DNA of 54,207 nt from Bacteroidaceae bacterium (GTDB taxonomy: Bacteria; Bacteroidota; Bacteroidia; Bacteroidales; Bacteroidaceae): NCBI GenBank assembly GCA_016292545.1, contig JAEDIG010000002.1, positions 1 to 54,207 of the forward strand, written 5' to 3'. The position numbers were made by a program, and so were the translations under genes. Below are positions 27,360 to 37,520 of the stretch, one piece after another (within the stretch, counting starts at the first letter, position 1; the number at the start of each line of letters is the position of its first letter). The notes under the pieces were generated by a model. That model was not told where the DNA came from. It worked only from the letters and a program-made list of their open reading frames with translations, and ran no database searches.

Positions 27360-28889
27360 TCAGTTGTTGCCGTCCGTTATCAGGTTCTTGCCTGTCATCT
27401 CGGCGGGCTGCTCCAGTCCCATGATGTGGAGGATGCTGGGAGCCACGTCGGCCAGCACGCCGTTGGTCACCTTGGCGTTCTTGTTGGCCGTGATGTAGAT
27501 GAAGGGAACGGGGTTGAGCGAGTGGGCGGTGTTGGGCGTGCCGTCGGGGTTGATGGCGTTGTCGGCATTGCCGTGGTCGGCAATGATGATGGCCTCATAG
27601 TCGTGTGCCTTGGCGGTTTCCACCACTTCCTTCACACACTCGTCCACTGCGGCCACGGCCTTCTCGATGGCTTCGTAGATGCCGGTGTGGCCCACCATGT
27701 CGCCGTTGGCGAAGTTCACCACGATGAAGTCGTATTCCTCCTTCTGCAGGGCGTCCACCAGCTTGTTCTTCACCTCGTAGGCGCTCATTTCAGGCTTCAG
27801 GTCATAGGTGGCCACCTTGGGGCTTGCCACCAGGATGCGGTCTTCGCCTTCGTAGGGGGTTTCGCGTCCGCCGTTGAAGAAGAAGGTCACGTGGGCATAC
27901 TTCTCCGTTTCGGCTGTGTGGAGCTGCTTCAGGCCCTTGTTGCTCAGGTATTCGCCCAGCGTGTTGCCCACGTTCTCCTTGGGGAAGAGGATGTGCACGC
28001 CCTTGAAGCTGGCGTCATAGGGGGTCATGCAGTAGTATTGCAGGCCGGGGATGGTGTGCATTCCCTGTTCGGGCATGTCCTGCTGTGTGAGCACGATGGT
28101 GAGCTCCTTGGCGCGGTCGTTGCGGTAGTTGAAGAAGATGACCACGTCGCCTTCCTTGATGGTGCCGTCCACGGTGCTGTTGCAGATGGGCTTGATGAAC
28201 TCATCGGTCACGCCCTCGTCGTAGCTCTCCTGCATGGCGCCGGTCAGGTCGTCGGTCTGCTTGCCCTCGCCGCCCACGAGCAGGTCGTAGGCCGTCTTCA
28301 CGCGTTCCCAGCGCTTGTCGCGGTCCATGGCATAGAAGCGGCCCACGATGTGTGCGATGGCTGCACCGGGCACCTGGGCACACTTGGCCTCCACCTGTTC
28401 GATGAAGCCCTTTCCGCTTCTGGGGTCGGTGTCGCGGCCGTCCATGAAGCAGTGTACAAAGGTGTGCTTGATGCCGTATTTGCCGCTGATATCAATCAGC
28501 GCGAACAGATGCTCCAGGCTGCTGTGTACGCCGCCGTTGCTGGTGAGGCCCATCAGGTGGACGTTCTTGCCGTTGGCGCAGGCGTATTCAAAGGCCGACA
28601 CCACCTCGGGGTTCTTGAGGATGCTGCCGTCGGCACAGGCGCGGTTGATTTTCACCAGGTCCTGATAGACGATGCGTCCGGCTCCGATGTTCAGGTGGCC
28701 CACTTCAGAGTTACCCATCTGTCCGTCGGGCAGACCCACGTTCTCTCCGCTGGCCAGCAGCTGGCTGCAGGGATAGTTCTCACTGAGGCTGTCCATGTAG
28801 GGGGTGGGTGTGTTGAAGATCACGTCGCCCTTGCCATGGTTGCCGATTCCCCATCCGTCCAGGATGATTAAAATAGCTTTCTTTCCCAT
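27360..28889 (-). CDS. gpmI: 2,3-bisphosphoglycerate-independent phosphoglycerate mutase
   Basis: This 509-residue glycolytic enzyme interconverts 3- and 2-phosphoglycerate through a phosphoserine intermediate with two Mn ions. ILIILDGWG supplies the first metal ligand (D11), and MGNSEVGHLNIGAGR holds the catalytic serine (S61). HCFMDGRDTDP, GRFYAMDRDKRWER and IIIADHGNADNAI complete the site. The ATG at 28889 gives the normal length; the frame upstream to 29084 is untranslated leader. A -7 element TAATTTTG lies on the minus strand at 28951-28944. It leads the gpmI-ung-DUF3109-ThuA run. Confidence 0.97.
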   Translation of the reverse strand: MGKKAILIILDGWGIGNHGKGDVIFNTPTPYMDSLSENYPCSQLLASGENVGLPDGQMGNSEVGHLNIGAGRIVYQDLVKINRACADGSILKNPEVVSAFEYACANGKNVHLMGLTSNGGVHSSLEHLFALIDISGKYGIKHTFVHCFMDGRDTDPRSGKGFIEQVEAKCAQVPGAAIAHIVGRFYAMDRDKRWERVKTAYDLLVGGEGKQTDDLTGAMQESYDEGVTDEFIKPICNSTVDGTIKEGDVVIFFNYRNDRAKELTIVLTQQDMPEQGMHTIPGLQYYCMTPYDASFKGVHILFPKENVGNTLGEYLSNKGLKQLHTAETEKYAHVTFFFNGGRETPYEGEDRILVASPKVATYDLKPEMSAYEVKNKLVDALQKEEYDFIVVNFANGDMVGHTGIYEAIEKAVAAVDECVKEVVETAKAHDYEAIIIADHGNADNAINPDGTPNTAHSLNPVPFIYITANKNAKVTNGVLADVAPSILHIMGLEQPAEMTGKNLITDGNN

Positions 28890-29027
28890 ATCTATTAGTT
28901 TTTGAAATTGAACGCTTTTGGTGTTGTTTGCATTTTGCGCTTGCAAAATTACAAACTTTCTCTGGCATGGCGAAGAAAAAAATGGATTTATTTTCTCCGG
29001 CCGGGCAACAAAAAACGGCCTTTTTGA

Positions 29028-29057
29028 TTGTCGTTTCAAGTCTTTTTCGTACCTTTG
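29028..29057 (+). promoter_or_regulatory. Promoter of fasciclin-GH97-discoidin-GH2 cluster
   Basis: TTG (29028-29030), a 19-base spacer and TACCTTTG (29050-29057) match the Bacteroidetes consensus. The first ATG at 29106 is about 48 bases downstream. It diverges from the gpmI promoter region. Confidence 0.7.
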
Positions 29058-29105
29058 CCCTGAATTCATGAAAAAAACTAACAAAAGAAACCAAAAATCT
29101 ACATT

Positions 29106-31229
29106 ATGATGCGAAATTCAACCCTTCTGGCAATCTTCCTCGGCCTGGCCCTCCTGGCAGGCTGCAAAGAGGAGATAGACACCTCCTCCCGCTATGTGTT
29201 CAAGGAGGAAACCATCTCCGGCTATCTGGAGAAACATGAGCAATACAGCGAATACTTCACCCTTCTGGGGCAGGTGAAGGTGAGCGACAGGTCGGCAACC
29301 ACGCTCCAGCAATTGCTCTCTGCCCGAGGCAACTACACCTGCTTCGCTCCCACCAACGACGCCATCCATGCCTACCTGCAGGGCCTGGACTCTGTGGGGC
29401 TCATCGACAGCCCGTCGTGGGACGGCTTCCGCGACAGCCTCTCGCTCGACTCCATCCGCAAGGTGATTGTCTACAACAGCATCATCGACGGCGGCGACGA
29501 CATGTACTACGAAACCAACAGCTTCCCTGCCACCCAGGGAGCTGAAATCACACTGCCCAACCTCTACGACCGCAAGCTGGTGGTGCACTACGGCGTGAGC
29601 AACCCCGACAGCATCACCGTCAACGATGCCCTCATCGACTACAAGAACCGCGACATTCCGGCCATCAACGGTGTCATCCATGCCATGACCTCCGTGGTGG
29701 CTCCGAGCAACAACACGCTGGGCTATCTGCTCACCTCCATCCTGGAGCGCAAGGAGGAGGGCCATTATGTGGCTGCCATGCTCGCCAAGACCGTGGGTCT
29801 GGTGGACACGCTCTCGCAGTGGCGCGACGATGTGTATGAAAACCTTTATCAGGAGAACAAGATTTCCGACCTTCAGGTGCCCGACGGCAACAACACGAGC
29901 AGCTATTACAAGGGCTATGCGCCCCAGCACCGCTACTACGGCTACACCTATTTTGCCGAGACCGACGACTTCTGGCAGCGCGAGCTGGGCAAGAGTCCCT
30001 TCGACATCACCCCTGCCGACGTGACGGCCTACCTGCAGCAGCAGGGCGTTTATCCCGATGCCAAGGCCAACACCGACTATGCCGACCCCGACAACCTGCT
30101 CAACCGCTTTGTCACCTACCACATCCTGCCCCTCAAGCTGGCCACCGACCGCCTGGTAATCCACTACAACGAGAAGGGCTACAGCCTCGACACCAAGAGC
30201 CCCACCGTGGCCATGACCGAATACTTCACCACCATGGGCAAGCGCCGCCTGATGAAGATTTTCGAGAGCGCAGAGTCGCAGGGCATCTACATCAACCGCT
30301 TCCCCAACCTCAACAACGGACGCCATGGCAACTACCGCGAGCTGAGCTGCGACCCCGACAAGGAGGGCATCCGCATCGGGCAGCCCAATCTGGAGGGCGA
30401 GCACAATGTGCGCAACGGCATCATCTACCCCATCGAGAAGCTCCTGGTCTACGACGAGGAAACCCGCAGCAACATGGCCAAGGGCCGCGTGAGATGGGAC
30501 GTGTCGGCCATGTTCCCCGAACTCACCAACAACGACATACGCATGTCGGAACTCACCGACGAACGCCACAAGAACGTGGCCATTCCCGTGGACAGCGAAT
30601 ACAAGTATTTCGACGATGCCTCCATCGAGGACGACACATGGTTCTTCTACTGGACCGGACGCGGCAACGGATGGCACAACTATCTGGGCGACGAGTTCAA
30701 CGTGCAGGGCATGAGCGAGCTCACCCTGCGTATGCCGCCCGTGCCCACCCGCGGCACCTATGAATTGCGCTTTGCCGTGCAGAGCGGCGGCGCGCGAGGT
30801 ATGGTGCAGTTCTACTGGGGCACCGACCCCAACCGTCTGGCCGCCAAGGGCATTCCCCTGGACATCCGACTGGGTGCCGTGTGGCGCAACACCACGGCCG
30901 GCAGCTTTCCAAGCGGACTGGGCTGGGAAAAGGACACCGATGACGACGACTACAATGCCGAGGTGGACAAGAAGCTGCGCAACAACGGTTTCATGAAGGG
31001 CTCCGCCCTCTACATAGCAGGCTCTCCCGGCGGTTCGCTCACGGCACGTGAGGACGAAATCTCCACCCGCCGCATCATCATCCGCGAGACGCTCGATCCT
31101 GATGAGGTCTACTATCTCCGTTTCAAGACGGTGCTCGATGACCCCACCCGCCAGTTCTATATGGACTATCTGGAATACTGCTGCAAGGAGGTCTACGACA
31201 ACCCCGAAACGCCCGAGGACATCTGGTAG
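29106..31229 (+). CDS. Fasciclin-domain surface lipoprotein
   Basis: This is a 707-residue lipoprotein (lipobox LLAGC, C20) likely on the cell surface. Residues about 45-200 form a fasciclin (FAS1) domain: FTLLGQVKVSDRSATTLQQLL, NYTCFAPTNDAIHAYL, and the closing AINGVIHAMTSVV. A second, divergent fasciclin-like region spans about 200-460, with NRFVTYHILPLKL and VRNGIIYPIEKLL. The C-terminal 240 residues form a beta-rich region (ELRFAVQSGGARGMVQFYWG) reminiscent of galactose-binding folds. Such lipoproteins often sit in polysaccharide loci and bind glycan. It leads a co-directional set with GH97, a discoidin protein and GH2. Confidence 0.8.
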   Translation: MMRNSTLLAIFLGLALLAGCKEEIDTSSRYVFKEETISGYLEKHEQYSEYFTLLGQVKVSDRSATTLQQLLSARGNYTCFAPTNDAIHAYLQGLDSVGLIDSPSWDGFRDSLSLDSIRKVIVYNSIIDGGDDMYYETNSFPATQGAEITLPNLYDRKLVVHYGVSNPDSITVNDALIDYKNRDIPAINGVIHAMTSVVAPSNNTLGYLLTSILERKEEGHYVAAMLAKTVGLVDTLSQWRDDVYENLYQENKISDLQVPDGNNTSSYYKGYAPQHRYYGYTYFAETDDFWQRELGKSPFDITPADVTAYLQQQGVYPDAKANTDYADPDNLLNRFVTYHILPLKLATDRLVIHYNEKGYSLDTKSPTVAMTEYFTTMGKRRLMKIFESAESQGIYINRFPNLNNGRHGNYRELSCDPDKEGIRIGQPNLEGEHNVRNGIIYPIEKLLVYDEETRSNMAKGRVRWDVSAMFPELTNNDIRMSELTDERHKNVAIPVDSEYKYFDDASIEDDTWFFYWTGRGNGWHNYLGDEFNVQGMSELTLRMPPVPTRGTYELRFAVQSGGARGMVQFYWGTDPNRLAAKGIPLDIRLGAVWRNTTAGSFPSGLGWEKDTDDDDYNAEVDKKLRNNGFMKGSALYIAGSPGGSLTAREDEISTRRIIIRETLDPDEVYYLRFKTVLDDPTRQFYMDYLEYCCKEVYDNPETPEDIW

Positions 31230-31272
31230 CCTCCTCTCCTGTGCGCATGTTACATTATTAATATAAGAGAGA

Positions 31273-33789
31273 ATGAAGAAAACGCTTAAACTGCATGTAT
31301 GGATGCTGGTCGCGGCCGCCATGTGGACCGTGGAGGCCAGCGCCGACGACTACACCGTGGCCTCACCCGACAGTTCGCTGGTGGCAACCGTCCGTCTGGC
31401 CGACGGCAAACTCAGATATTCGGTGGAAAAGGACGGCAAACTGCTGGTCAGCGAGTCGCCTCTGGGCCTCACCACCAGCCAGGGGAACTTTACGGACGGA
31501 CTGGAACTGGTGTCGCACAACGTGGCCGGGCTGGACGAAACCTACACCCTGCCCGTGGGCAAGAAGTCCACGCTGCGCAACCATTTCAACCAGCTCACGG
31601 TGACGGTGAAGAACGCGGAGGCAGGCTGGAACATGTCGGTGCTCATGCGCGTCTACGACGATGGTTTCGCCTATCGCTATGTGCTGCCCAAGAAGGGGAG
31701 CATCGAGCAGGTGAGGGTGACCGGCGACGTGGGGCGTGTGCGTGTCAGCGGCTTCACCTATTGCCTGGCCTCCCGCTTCAACAACAAGAACGACTACTGT
31801 GCCCCCAACTATGCCTATGAGAGCAACTATGGGCGCTACACCTGGGCCGACCTCTATGGCGCCGGCAAGGACAGCCGCATGAACACGCCCGCCCTCGTGA
31901 ATGCGGGCGGCACCTTTATGCTCCTCAGCGAAGCCGCCAATGTGACAGGCACCTGCACGGCACTGCTCAGGGCCGAAGTCACCCGGGGCGAGTTCTCCTT
32001 TGCCAGCACGGGCGACACCAAGGACTATCTGGAGGACAAGGAGCAGAGCCTGCTGGTGAGCCTGCCCATGAAATCGCCCTGGAAGATGTGCATTGTGGGC
32101 ACGCTGGCGCAGGTGTTCGAGTCGGTGATGACCGAGAACCTGTGCGACAAGACCTCGCTCACCAACCTCAGCTGGATTCGTCCAGGCGTGGCCTCCTGGG
32201 ACTGGGGCGGAGTGGAAGGCGGTAGCTATTCGCCCCTCACACGCGTGGAGGCCGACTACCGCTATGTAGATTTGGCCGTGGAGATGGGCTGGCCCTACAT
32301 CCTGCTGGATGCAGGCGTGGGCTTGGCCGACACGAAAAAGGTGGTCGACTATGCCCGTGAGCGCGGTGTGGAGGTGCTCTATTGGCAGACGGCCAAGCTC
32401 TCCGACAGCCAGGACTTTTCTTCGGCCAACATCACCAAGACACTCGATGCCTGGAAGCAGGCAGGCATACGGGGCGTGAAGATAGACTTCTGGGAAGACG
32501 ACTCCCGCTCCACCATGGAGCGCATGGAGAAGGTGCTGGTGGAATGCGGAAAACGCCAGATGCTGGTCAACTTCCATGGCAGCACCCGTCCCTGCGGACT
32601 GCGGCGCACCTATCCCCACCTGATGACGCAGGAAGGCATCATGGGCGGCGAGCAGAACTTCTGGAACAACCGCTTCATGACGGCTGTCCATCACGTCAAC
32701 CTCTTTTTCACCCGCAATGTGGTGGGAGCCGCCGACTACACGCCCGGCGACCTGGCCAACCGCAAGGGCATTCTGCTGAACAAGACCTCTGTGGGCCACC
32801 GCATGGCCCTGCTCACGGCCTTCGAGTCGGGCATACAGCACATTGCCGAACAGCCCGAGCACCTGCAGTACTTTGTGGGGCGCGACATCATGAAACGCCT
32901 GCCCACGGCCTGGGACGACACCAAGCTGGTGGAAGGCAGCGTGGGGGCATTCGCCACCATCGCACGCCGCCATGGCCAGGACTGGTGGATTGCCGGCGTG
33001 AGCGTGGATTCGCGCTACAGCACCGTGCCGCTCACCTTCCTGGAGCCGGGCAAGACCTATACGGCCTACATCTACAAGGACGGCAACTGCCGTTCCCATC
33101 TGGTGTTCGAGAAACGCGAGGTAACCAGCGAAACGTCGCTCCGCCTCAAGGTGGCCGAGGAGGGAGGCTATCTGATACAGGTGTCTCCGCAGGACAATCT
33201 GGATGTGCCTGCCGAGGTCACCTATGAGGCTGAGGCTTCGGGCAACACCCTTTCGCCGAGTGTCACCGTGGCCAACGAGGGCACCACCACCTACGCCTCC
33301 GGCGGCAAGAAGGTGGGCAACCTGGGCATGGGACGCCTGCTCACCTTCAACGGCATTGAGGCCACGCAGGGCGCAGGCGACTATGTGGTGACCGTCTACT
33401 ATTCCACTGCCGACGACCGCAAGGCGGAGCTGCTCTGCAACGGCTCCTCGCTGGGCACTGTCACGTTCAGCGGCAACGGCTCCACCTACTCCGCTTCCGG
33501 CATGGGGTGGCACCATCAGGTGGTCAGCCTCCATGCAGGTTCCGACAACACCTTCACCATCAAGTCGCCTTCCGGCGGATGGTCGCCCGACATAGACCGC
33601 ATCACTGTGGCTCCTCTCCACACCGGAGGTACGGGCGTGGAGGTCGTCCCTTCTGCAGGGGCCATGCTCCCTGCGGATGCGCCCTGGTACAGGCCCGACG
33701 GCACGGCTGTGGCAGCCTCCAGTGCCGACAGCGGCCTTTTTCTGGTGCCCTCCCCCAAGGGAGGGTACGTGAAGAAACTCATTAGATAA
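31273..33789 (+). CDS. GH97 glycoside hydrolase, probable retaining alpha-galactosidase type, with CBM
   Basis: This is an 838-residue exported enzyme with a signal peptide (1-25). A GH97 N-terminal beta-sandwich (about 28-270), a TIM barrel (about 290-560) and a GH97 C-terminal sheet follow. A CBM35/CBM6-like domain lies at about 655-790 (VTYEAEASGN...GGWSPDIDRITV). In the barrel, GVKIDFWEDD carries D405 and IMGGEQNFWNN carries E460. Their 55-residue spacing equals that between the nucleophile and acid/base I recall for the retaining alpha-galactosidase BtGH97b, and differs from inverting SusB-type enzymes. The C-terminus ends in a short tail (GGYVKKLIR) like those found on Prevotella surface proteins. 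The fold assignment is firm; retaining alpha-galactosidase activity is inference. Confidence 0.88.
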   Translation: MKKTLKLHVWMLVAAAMWTVEASADDYTVASPDSSLVATVRLADGKLRYSVEKDGKLLVSESPLGLTTSQGNFTDGLELVSHNVAGLDETYTLPVGKKSTLRNHFNQLTVTVKNAEAGWNMSVLMRVYDDGFAYRYVLPKKGSIEQVRVTGDVGRVRVSGFTYCLASRFNNKNDYCAPNYAYESNYGRYTWADLYGAGKDSRMNTPALVNAGGTFMLLSEAANVTGTCTALLRAEVTRGEFSFASTGDTKDYLEDKEQSLLVSLPMKSPWKMCIVGTLAQVFESVMTENLCDKTSLTNLSWIRPGVASWDWGGVEGGSYSPLTRVEADYRYVDLAVEMGWPYILLDAGVGLADTKKVVDYARERGVEVLYWQTAKLSDSQDFSSANITKTLDAWKQAGIRGVKIDFWEDDSRSTMERMEKVLVECGKRQMLVNFHGSTRPCGLRRTYPHLMTQEGIMGGEQNFWNNRFMTAVHHVNLFFTRNVVGAADYTPGDLANRKGILLNKTSVGHRMALLTAFESGIQHIAEQPEHLQYFVGRDIMKRLPTAWDDTKLVEGSVGAFATIARRHGQDWWIAGVSVDSRYSTVPLTFLEPGKTYTAYIYKDGNCRSHLVFEKREVTSETSLRLKVAEEGGYLIQVSPQDNLDVPAEVTYEAEASGNTLSPSVTVANEGTTTYASGGKKVGNLGMGRLLTFNGIEATQGAGDYVVTVYYSTADDRKAELLCNGSSLGTVTFSGNGSTYSASGMGWHHQVVSLHAGSDNTFTIKSPSGGWSPDIDRITVAPLHTGGTGVEVVPSAGAMLPADAPWYRPDGTAVAASSADSGLFLVPSPKGGYVKKLIR

Positions 33790-33844
33790 CAACCAAATTC
33801 ATTCATCAATAAACAATTTATTCATCCAAAAAACCAACAGAATC

Positions 33845-36800
33845 ATGAAGAAGTTTTACTTTCTTGTCATGTTCGTGCTGAGCAGCCTCACGCTCTCGGC
33901 ACAGGAAGAAGGAGGTTTCGACATTTCGCTCTACGATTACCTCCTTCCGGGCACGGAACTGATTACCGATGCCTGGCAATTGAGTAGTAATGCCAGTGAT
34001 GAGCAGGAAGGTCTGCACATCGAGTACCTGATTGATGGCGACATCAACACCTTCTGGCACTCCGACTGGCACGGCAAGGTGCCCAATCCGCACTACATCA
34101 CTGTGGAGCTGGCCGAGCCCACCGAGGGCTATGTGGCCGTGGTTACAGGCCGCCGCACCAGCAGCACCACCTGCCAGTACACTAACCTGATTATCAAGAC
34201 GAGCACCGACGGTGTGAACTACACCGAGGGCGACCTCTACGACATGCCCTACCATGGCGTGGGCGAGTATGTGGTGACTCCTTCCTTCTACCTTCCCGAG
34301 GGAACCAAGTATGTCCGCATCCAGTTCTACGACAACAACACCCAGGGTCACAGCGGGGCCGTGTTCCACATGGCTGAGTTGCAAATCTATCGTGTGGACG
34401 GTGCGTATGCCAACGAGAGGGCCATCGAGCAGCTGCTGCTCGACTATGATGCCTATCTCACCGACCCCGAGAACACTCATTTCAACATGGGCGAGGGCTT
34501 CGGGCAGTACAACAACTACGAGGCCGAGAAACTCTTCCTCGAAGGCTTGCAGAAGGCCATGGATGTGCTGGAGGCCGGAACAGCCGGCTCCATGACCATC
34601 GACGAGGTGCAGGCCATCGTGAACCAGGTGAAGGACAACTATGCAGCCGTGCTGGCCTCTGAGGTGCTCTTCAGCCTCACCGACGGCTACTACCGTCTGG
34701 TGGCCAACCTGGAGTACCGTGTGGAAACCGAGACGGGCGATGTGGACATCAACGGTGACCCCGTGGTGAAGACCGAACCCGTGACCAAGGCACTCTATGG
34801 CGCATTGGACGACAAGCTCTACTGGGGCACGAAGAACGACAAGGACTGCCGTTTTCTGTGGCGCCTCAACCAGAAGGAAGGCGGCGTGCAGATGATCAAC
34901 GTGGCCCTGGGCGAACAGCTTGCCAACTATGACAGCTTCAGTGCCGACGCAGACACCCTGATGGGCTTCGACTATGCCGGCACGGAGAACGGCCACGACG
35001 TGGTGTACATCCGCTTTGCCAGCGCAGCCCGCGACCTGGCTGGCACCACCAGCGTCTACATCCATCAGCTGGGCCACAAGCAGGGCTTGGGCGAAGGCAG
35101 CCTCACCTGTGCATGGCAGGCCACCTGGAACAAGGACAATGGCGACAAGGGCACTTCCGAGTGGTATCTGGAACCCGTGAGTGAGGAGGAGGCACAGGAG
35201 CTGATCGCTTCCTTCGAACTGGTGAAGAACCACGACCTGATGGTGATGGACTATGAGCAGAAGGTGGCCGAGGCAGAAGCTGCCATCGAAACCGCCCAGG
35301 ACCTCAACGATGCTTACAAGATTGTTGACGACCAGCCCTATTTCACCGCTGCCGACCAGTTCACCTCGCTGTGGGCTGAGGGAAGCGAGGGCTCCGTAGA
35401 TGCCTTGTTCGATACGGATGCCGGCACATTCTGGCACAGCAACTGGTCCGATGCCAGCAAGAGCGCAGACAACAAACCCCACATCCATTCTTTTGAACTC
35501 ACCTTCGACGAGGGTATTTCCGGCTGGGTGAAGATGTACATGCAGCGCCGCAACAACGGTGCCGACCACCCCACCGTGTTCAGTGTCTATGGCACCAACA
35601 ACGACGACCTGCTGGCCGACCCCAATGATACGGGTTGGGATCTCGTGTGCAGCGCTGTGAAGACTCCCTGGTGGAGTGGACAGGCCGATGTATATTCCCA
35701 GGCCTTCAACATTGCGCAGTCCTACAAGCACCTGCGCTTCTATCTGGAAGATGCAGCCGGTAGCTCAGGCATGCGTGGCTTCTTCCACATGGCTGCCCTG
35801 CAGCTCTATCCTGCCGTGAAGACCCGCGACACCCAGTTCGACAAGATGGGCGAAGTGGCTACCACACTGGCAGCCCTGGTGGCAGAGTCGAAGACCTTCG
35901 ACCATGCCGACCTCACTGTCGACCAGTATCAGGCCTTTGTGGCTGCCCTGGACGCCTTCCTGGGCATGATGGCCGACCCCGCCGTGCTGCGCAATGCCAT
36001 CAGCAACAACCAGAAGGCAGCCGACATCATGGTTGAGGGCACACAGCCCGGCTACTGGAGCGACATGAGCGCCAAGCAGGGACTGCAGGATGCCATCGAC
36101 AAGGCCAATGCCTATCTGGACGGTGGCGTATACGTGAAGGAGGAACTGGAGGCCTTGGCCGCAGAGGTGGCTGCTGCAGCTGCCAACGTGAAGAAGAGCG
36201 CCAACCCCATCCGCACCGACAAGTGGTACCGCATCCACTTCACCACTGCCGAGGACTATGAAACCTATGGATGGAGCACAACTCAGTGTGGTCCGGCTGT
36301 AGAGGGCGGCCCCAGCCTGATTGGCAAGTATATGGCTCCCGGCGTGTGGGTTGAAGGCGGAGAAGGCAGCGAAGGCCGCATCGACTATCTGACCCAGGAT
36401 GTAGTAACCGAGGGCACCCAACTGTATGTCTATGATGCCGATGTGCTCGACCTGGATGACCCCAATAACCAGTATAGCTTCGTGGCCCTGTCCGACAGCA
36501 CATTCGCCATCCGTCATCGTGCCACAGGCCTCTATCTGCAGCGCAACCGCGTGAACAACTTCCGGTCCGTGGCCCTGAGCACCACACCTGTGGAGACTGA
36601 GCCCAATGTGCTCGGCTATGGCCAGTTCTCGTTCCGCCTGCAGGACCTCGATGGGCAGAGCTGGCAATATAACTACCTCAACTTCTGGCGCGATCATCAG
36701 CTGCTCCAGACATGGACGGGTGAGAGTGCTGGCGGCAACTGCTCGTTCTGCATCGAGGAGGCCGGCGACATTCTGGGCGACGAGGATGCACCCGTATATC

Positions 36801-37414
36801 AGAAGACGGTGGTTCCCGCACAGTACTATGGCTTCTGCCTCCCCACCAGCGTGAGAGTGGATGGCGGTGCGCTCTACACCCTGGCCGGTACGTTTGCCGA
36901 TGAGGAGGGCACACAGTTCGTTGCGCTCAGCCAGGTGGAGGAAGTTGAAGCCGGTGTGCCCTTCGTATACGTAATCAGCGAGGGCGGCGACTACAATGCC
37001 GAAGCCACCACCACCGATGCCTTCTATCTGGGCAATGAGGTGGTGCGCGAACCTGGTGAACTGAACGGCATGAAGGGAGCCTACTACCTCACCTTCATCA
37101 CCACCGACCATGTGGTATTTGCCGAGAACAAAGCCAAGGTGCTCAGCAGCACCAATGCCTATGTGGAGCCCAACCAGGGCTACATCGTCTACGGAGCCAA
37201 CCCCATCGAGGAGGACAGCGAGTATGACGTGGCTGTAGCCATCGACGGCAAGGTGGCCGACGGCATCCAGAGCACGCTCGCCGAAATCGGCAAGGGCGGC
37301 AACGTGTACACCATCGGCGGCCAGCTGGTGGGCAAGGTCGCTTCGCTGAAGGATGTGAAGAGTCTGGGCCGTGGCACCTACATTGTAAACGGTGTAAAGG
37401 TGCTTGTTCGCTAA
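33845..37414 (+). CDS. Large discoidin (F5/8 type C)-domain exported protein
   Basis: This is a 1189-residue secreted or surface protein with a signal peptide (1-20, ending LSAQ). Two discoidin-like domains are visible, at about 40-185 (LIDGDINTFWHSDWHG, PHYITVELAEP) and about 495-660 (FDTDAGTFWHSNWSD, KPHIHSFELTFDEG). Helical charged spacers lie after each (about 195-270 and 670-790), and a ricin-like or lipocalin-like beta region lies at about 790-990. The protein ends in VYTIGGQLVG...GRGTYIVNGVKVLVR, a short C-terminal motif very common on Prevotella and Bacteroides secreted proteins. No catalytic motif was found. A carbohydrate-binding or adhesion role is plausible, in support of the flanking GH97 and GH2 enzymes. 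Confidence 0.75.
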   Translation: MKKFYFLVMFVLSSLTLSAQEEGGFDISLYDYLLPGTELITDAWQLSSNASDEQEGLHIEYLIDGDINTFWHSDWHGKVPNPHYITVELAEPTEGYVAVVTGRRTSSTTCQYTNLIIKTSTDGVNYTEGDLYDMPYHGVGEYVVTPSFYLPEGTKYVRIQFYDNNTQGHSGAVFHMAELQIYRVDGAYANERAIEQLLLDYDAYLTDPENTHFNMGEGFGQYNNYEAEKLFLEGLQKAMDVLEAGTAGSMTIDEVQAIVNQVKDNYAAVLASEVLFSLTDGYYRLVANLEYRVETETGDVDINGDPVVKTEPVTKALYGALDDKLYWGTKNDKDCRFLWRLNQKEGGVQMINVALGEQLANYDSFSADADTLMGFDYAGTENGHDVVYIRFASAARDLAGTTSVYIHQLGHKQGLGEGSLTCAWQATWNKDNGDKGTSEWYLEPVSEEEAQELIASFELVKNHDLMVMDYEQKVAEAEAAIETAQDLNDAYKIVDDQPYFTAADQFTSLWAEGSEGSVDALFDTDAGTFWHSNWSDASKSADNKPHIHSFELTFDEGISGWVKMYMQRRNNGADHPTVFSVYGTNNDDLLADPNDTGWDLVCSAVKTPWWSGQADVYSQAFNIAQSYKHLRFYLEDAAGSSGMRGFFHMAALQLYPAVKTRDTQFDKMGEVATTLAALVAESKTFDHADLTVDQYQAFVAALDAFLGMMADPAVLRNAISNNQKAADIMVEGTQPGYWSDMSAKQGLQDAIDKANAYLDGGVYVKEELEALAAEVAAAAANVKKSANPIRTDKWYRIHFTTAEDYETYGWSTTQCGPAVEGGPSLIGKYMAPGVWVEGGEGSEGRIDYLTQDVVTEGTQLYVYDADVLDLDDPNNQYSFVALSDSTFAIRHRATGLYLQRNRVNNFRSVALSTTPVETEPNVLGYGQFSFRLQDLDGQSWQYNYLNFWRDHQLLQTWTGESAGGNCSFCIEEAGDILGDEDAPVYQKTVVPAQYYGFCLPTSVRVDGGALYTLAGTFADEEGTQFVALSQVEEVEAGVPFVYVISEGGDYNAEATTTDAFYLGNEVVREPGELNGMKGAYYLTFITTDHVVFAENKAKVLSSTNAYVEPNQGYIVYGANPIEEDSEYDVAVAIDGKVADGIQSTLAEIGKGGNVYTIGGQLVGKVASLKDVKSLGRGTYIVNGVKVLVR

Positions 37415-37446
37415 TGCGGGCGAAGGCTTTATAAACGGAAACAAGG

Positions 37447-37476
37447 AGAGGGCGTGCCTGTGACGACATGCCCTCT
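37447..37476 (+). terminator. Terminator-like hairpin after discoidin gene
   Basis: AGAGGGCGTG (37447-37456) pairs with CATGCCCTCT (37467-37476) over 10 bp with one G-T wobble and a 10-base loop. It lies 32 bases after the stop. It may reduce read-through into the GH2 gene at 37521. Confidence 0.55.
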
Positions 37477-37520
37477 TTCAGTAGTTATATAGTATTCATA
37501 AAAAACCAAAAAAAGCAACA

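Noticed and set aside
29118..31322. 734-codon minus-strand open frame opposite the fasciclin gene
   Set aside because: Same cause as the other antisense frames; no signal peptide, domain or promoter on that strand.
31363..33792. 809-codon minus-strand open frame opposite GH97
   Set aside because: Long antisense frames arise here because third codon positions are GC-rich. The plus strand encodes an unmistakable GH97.
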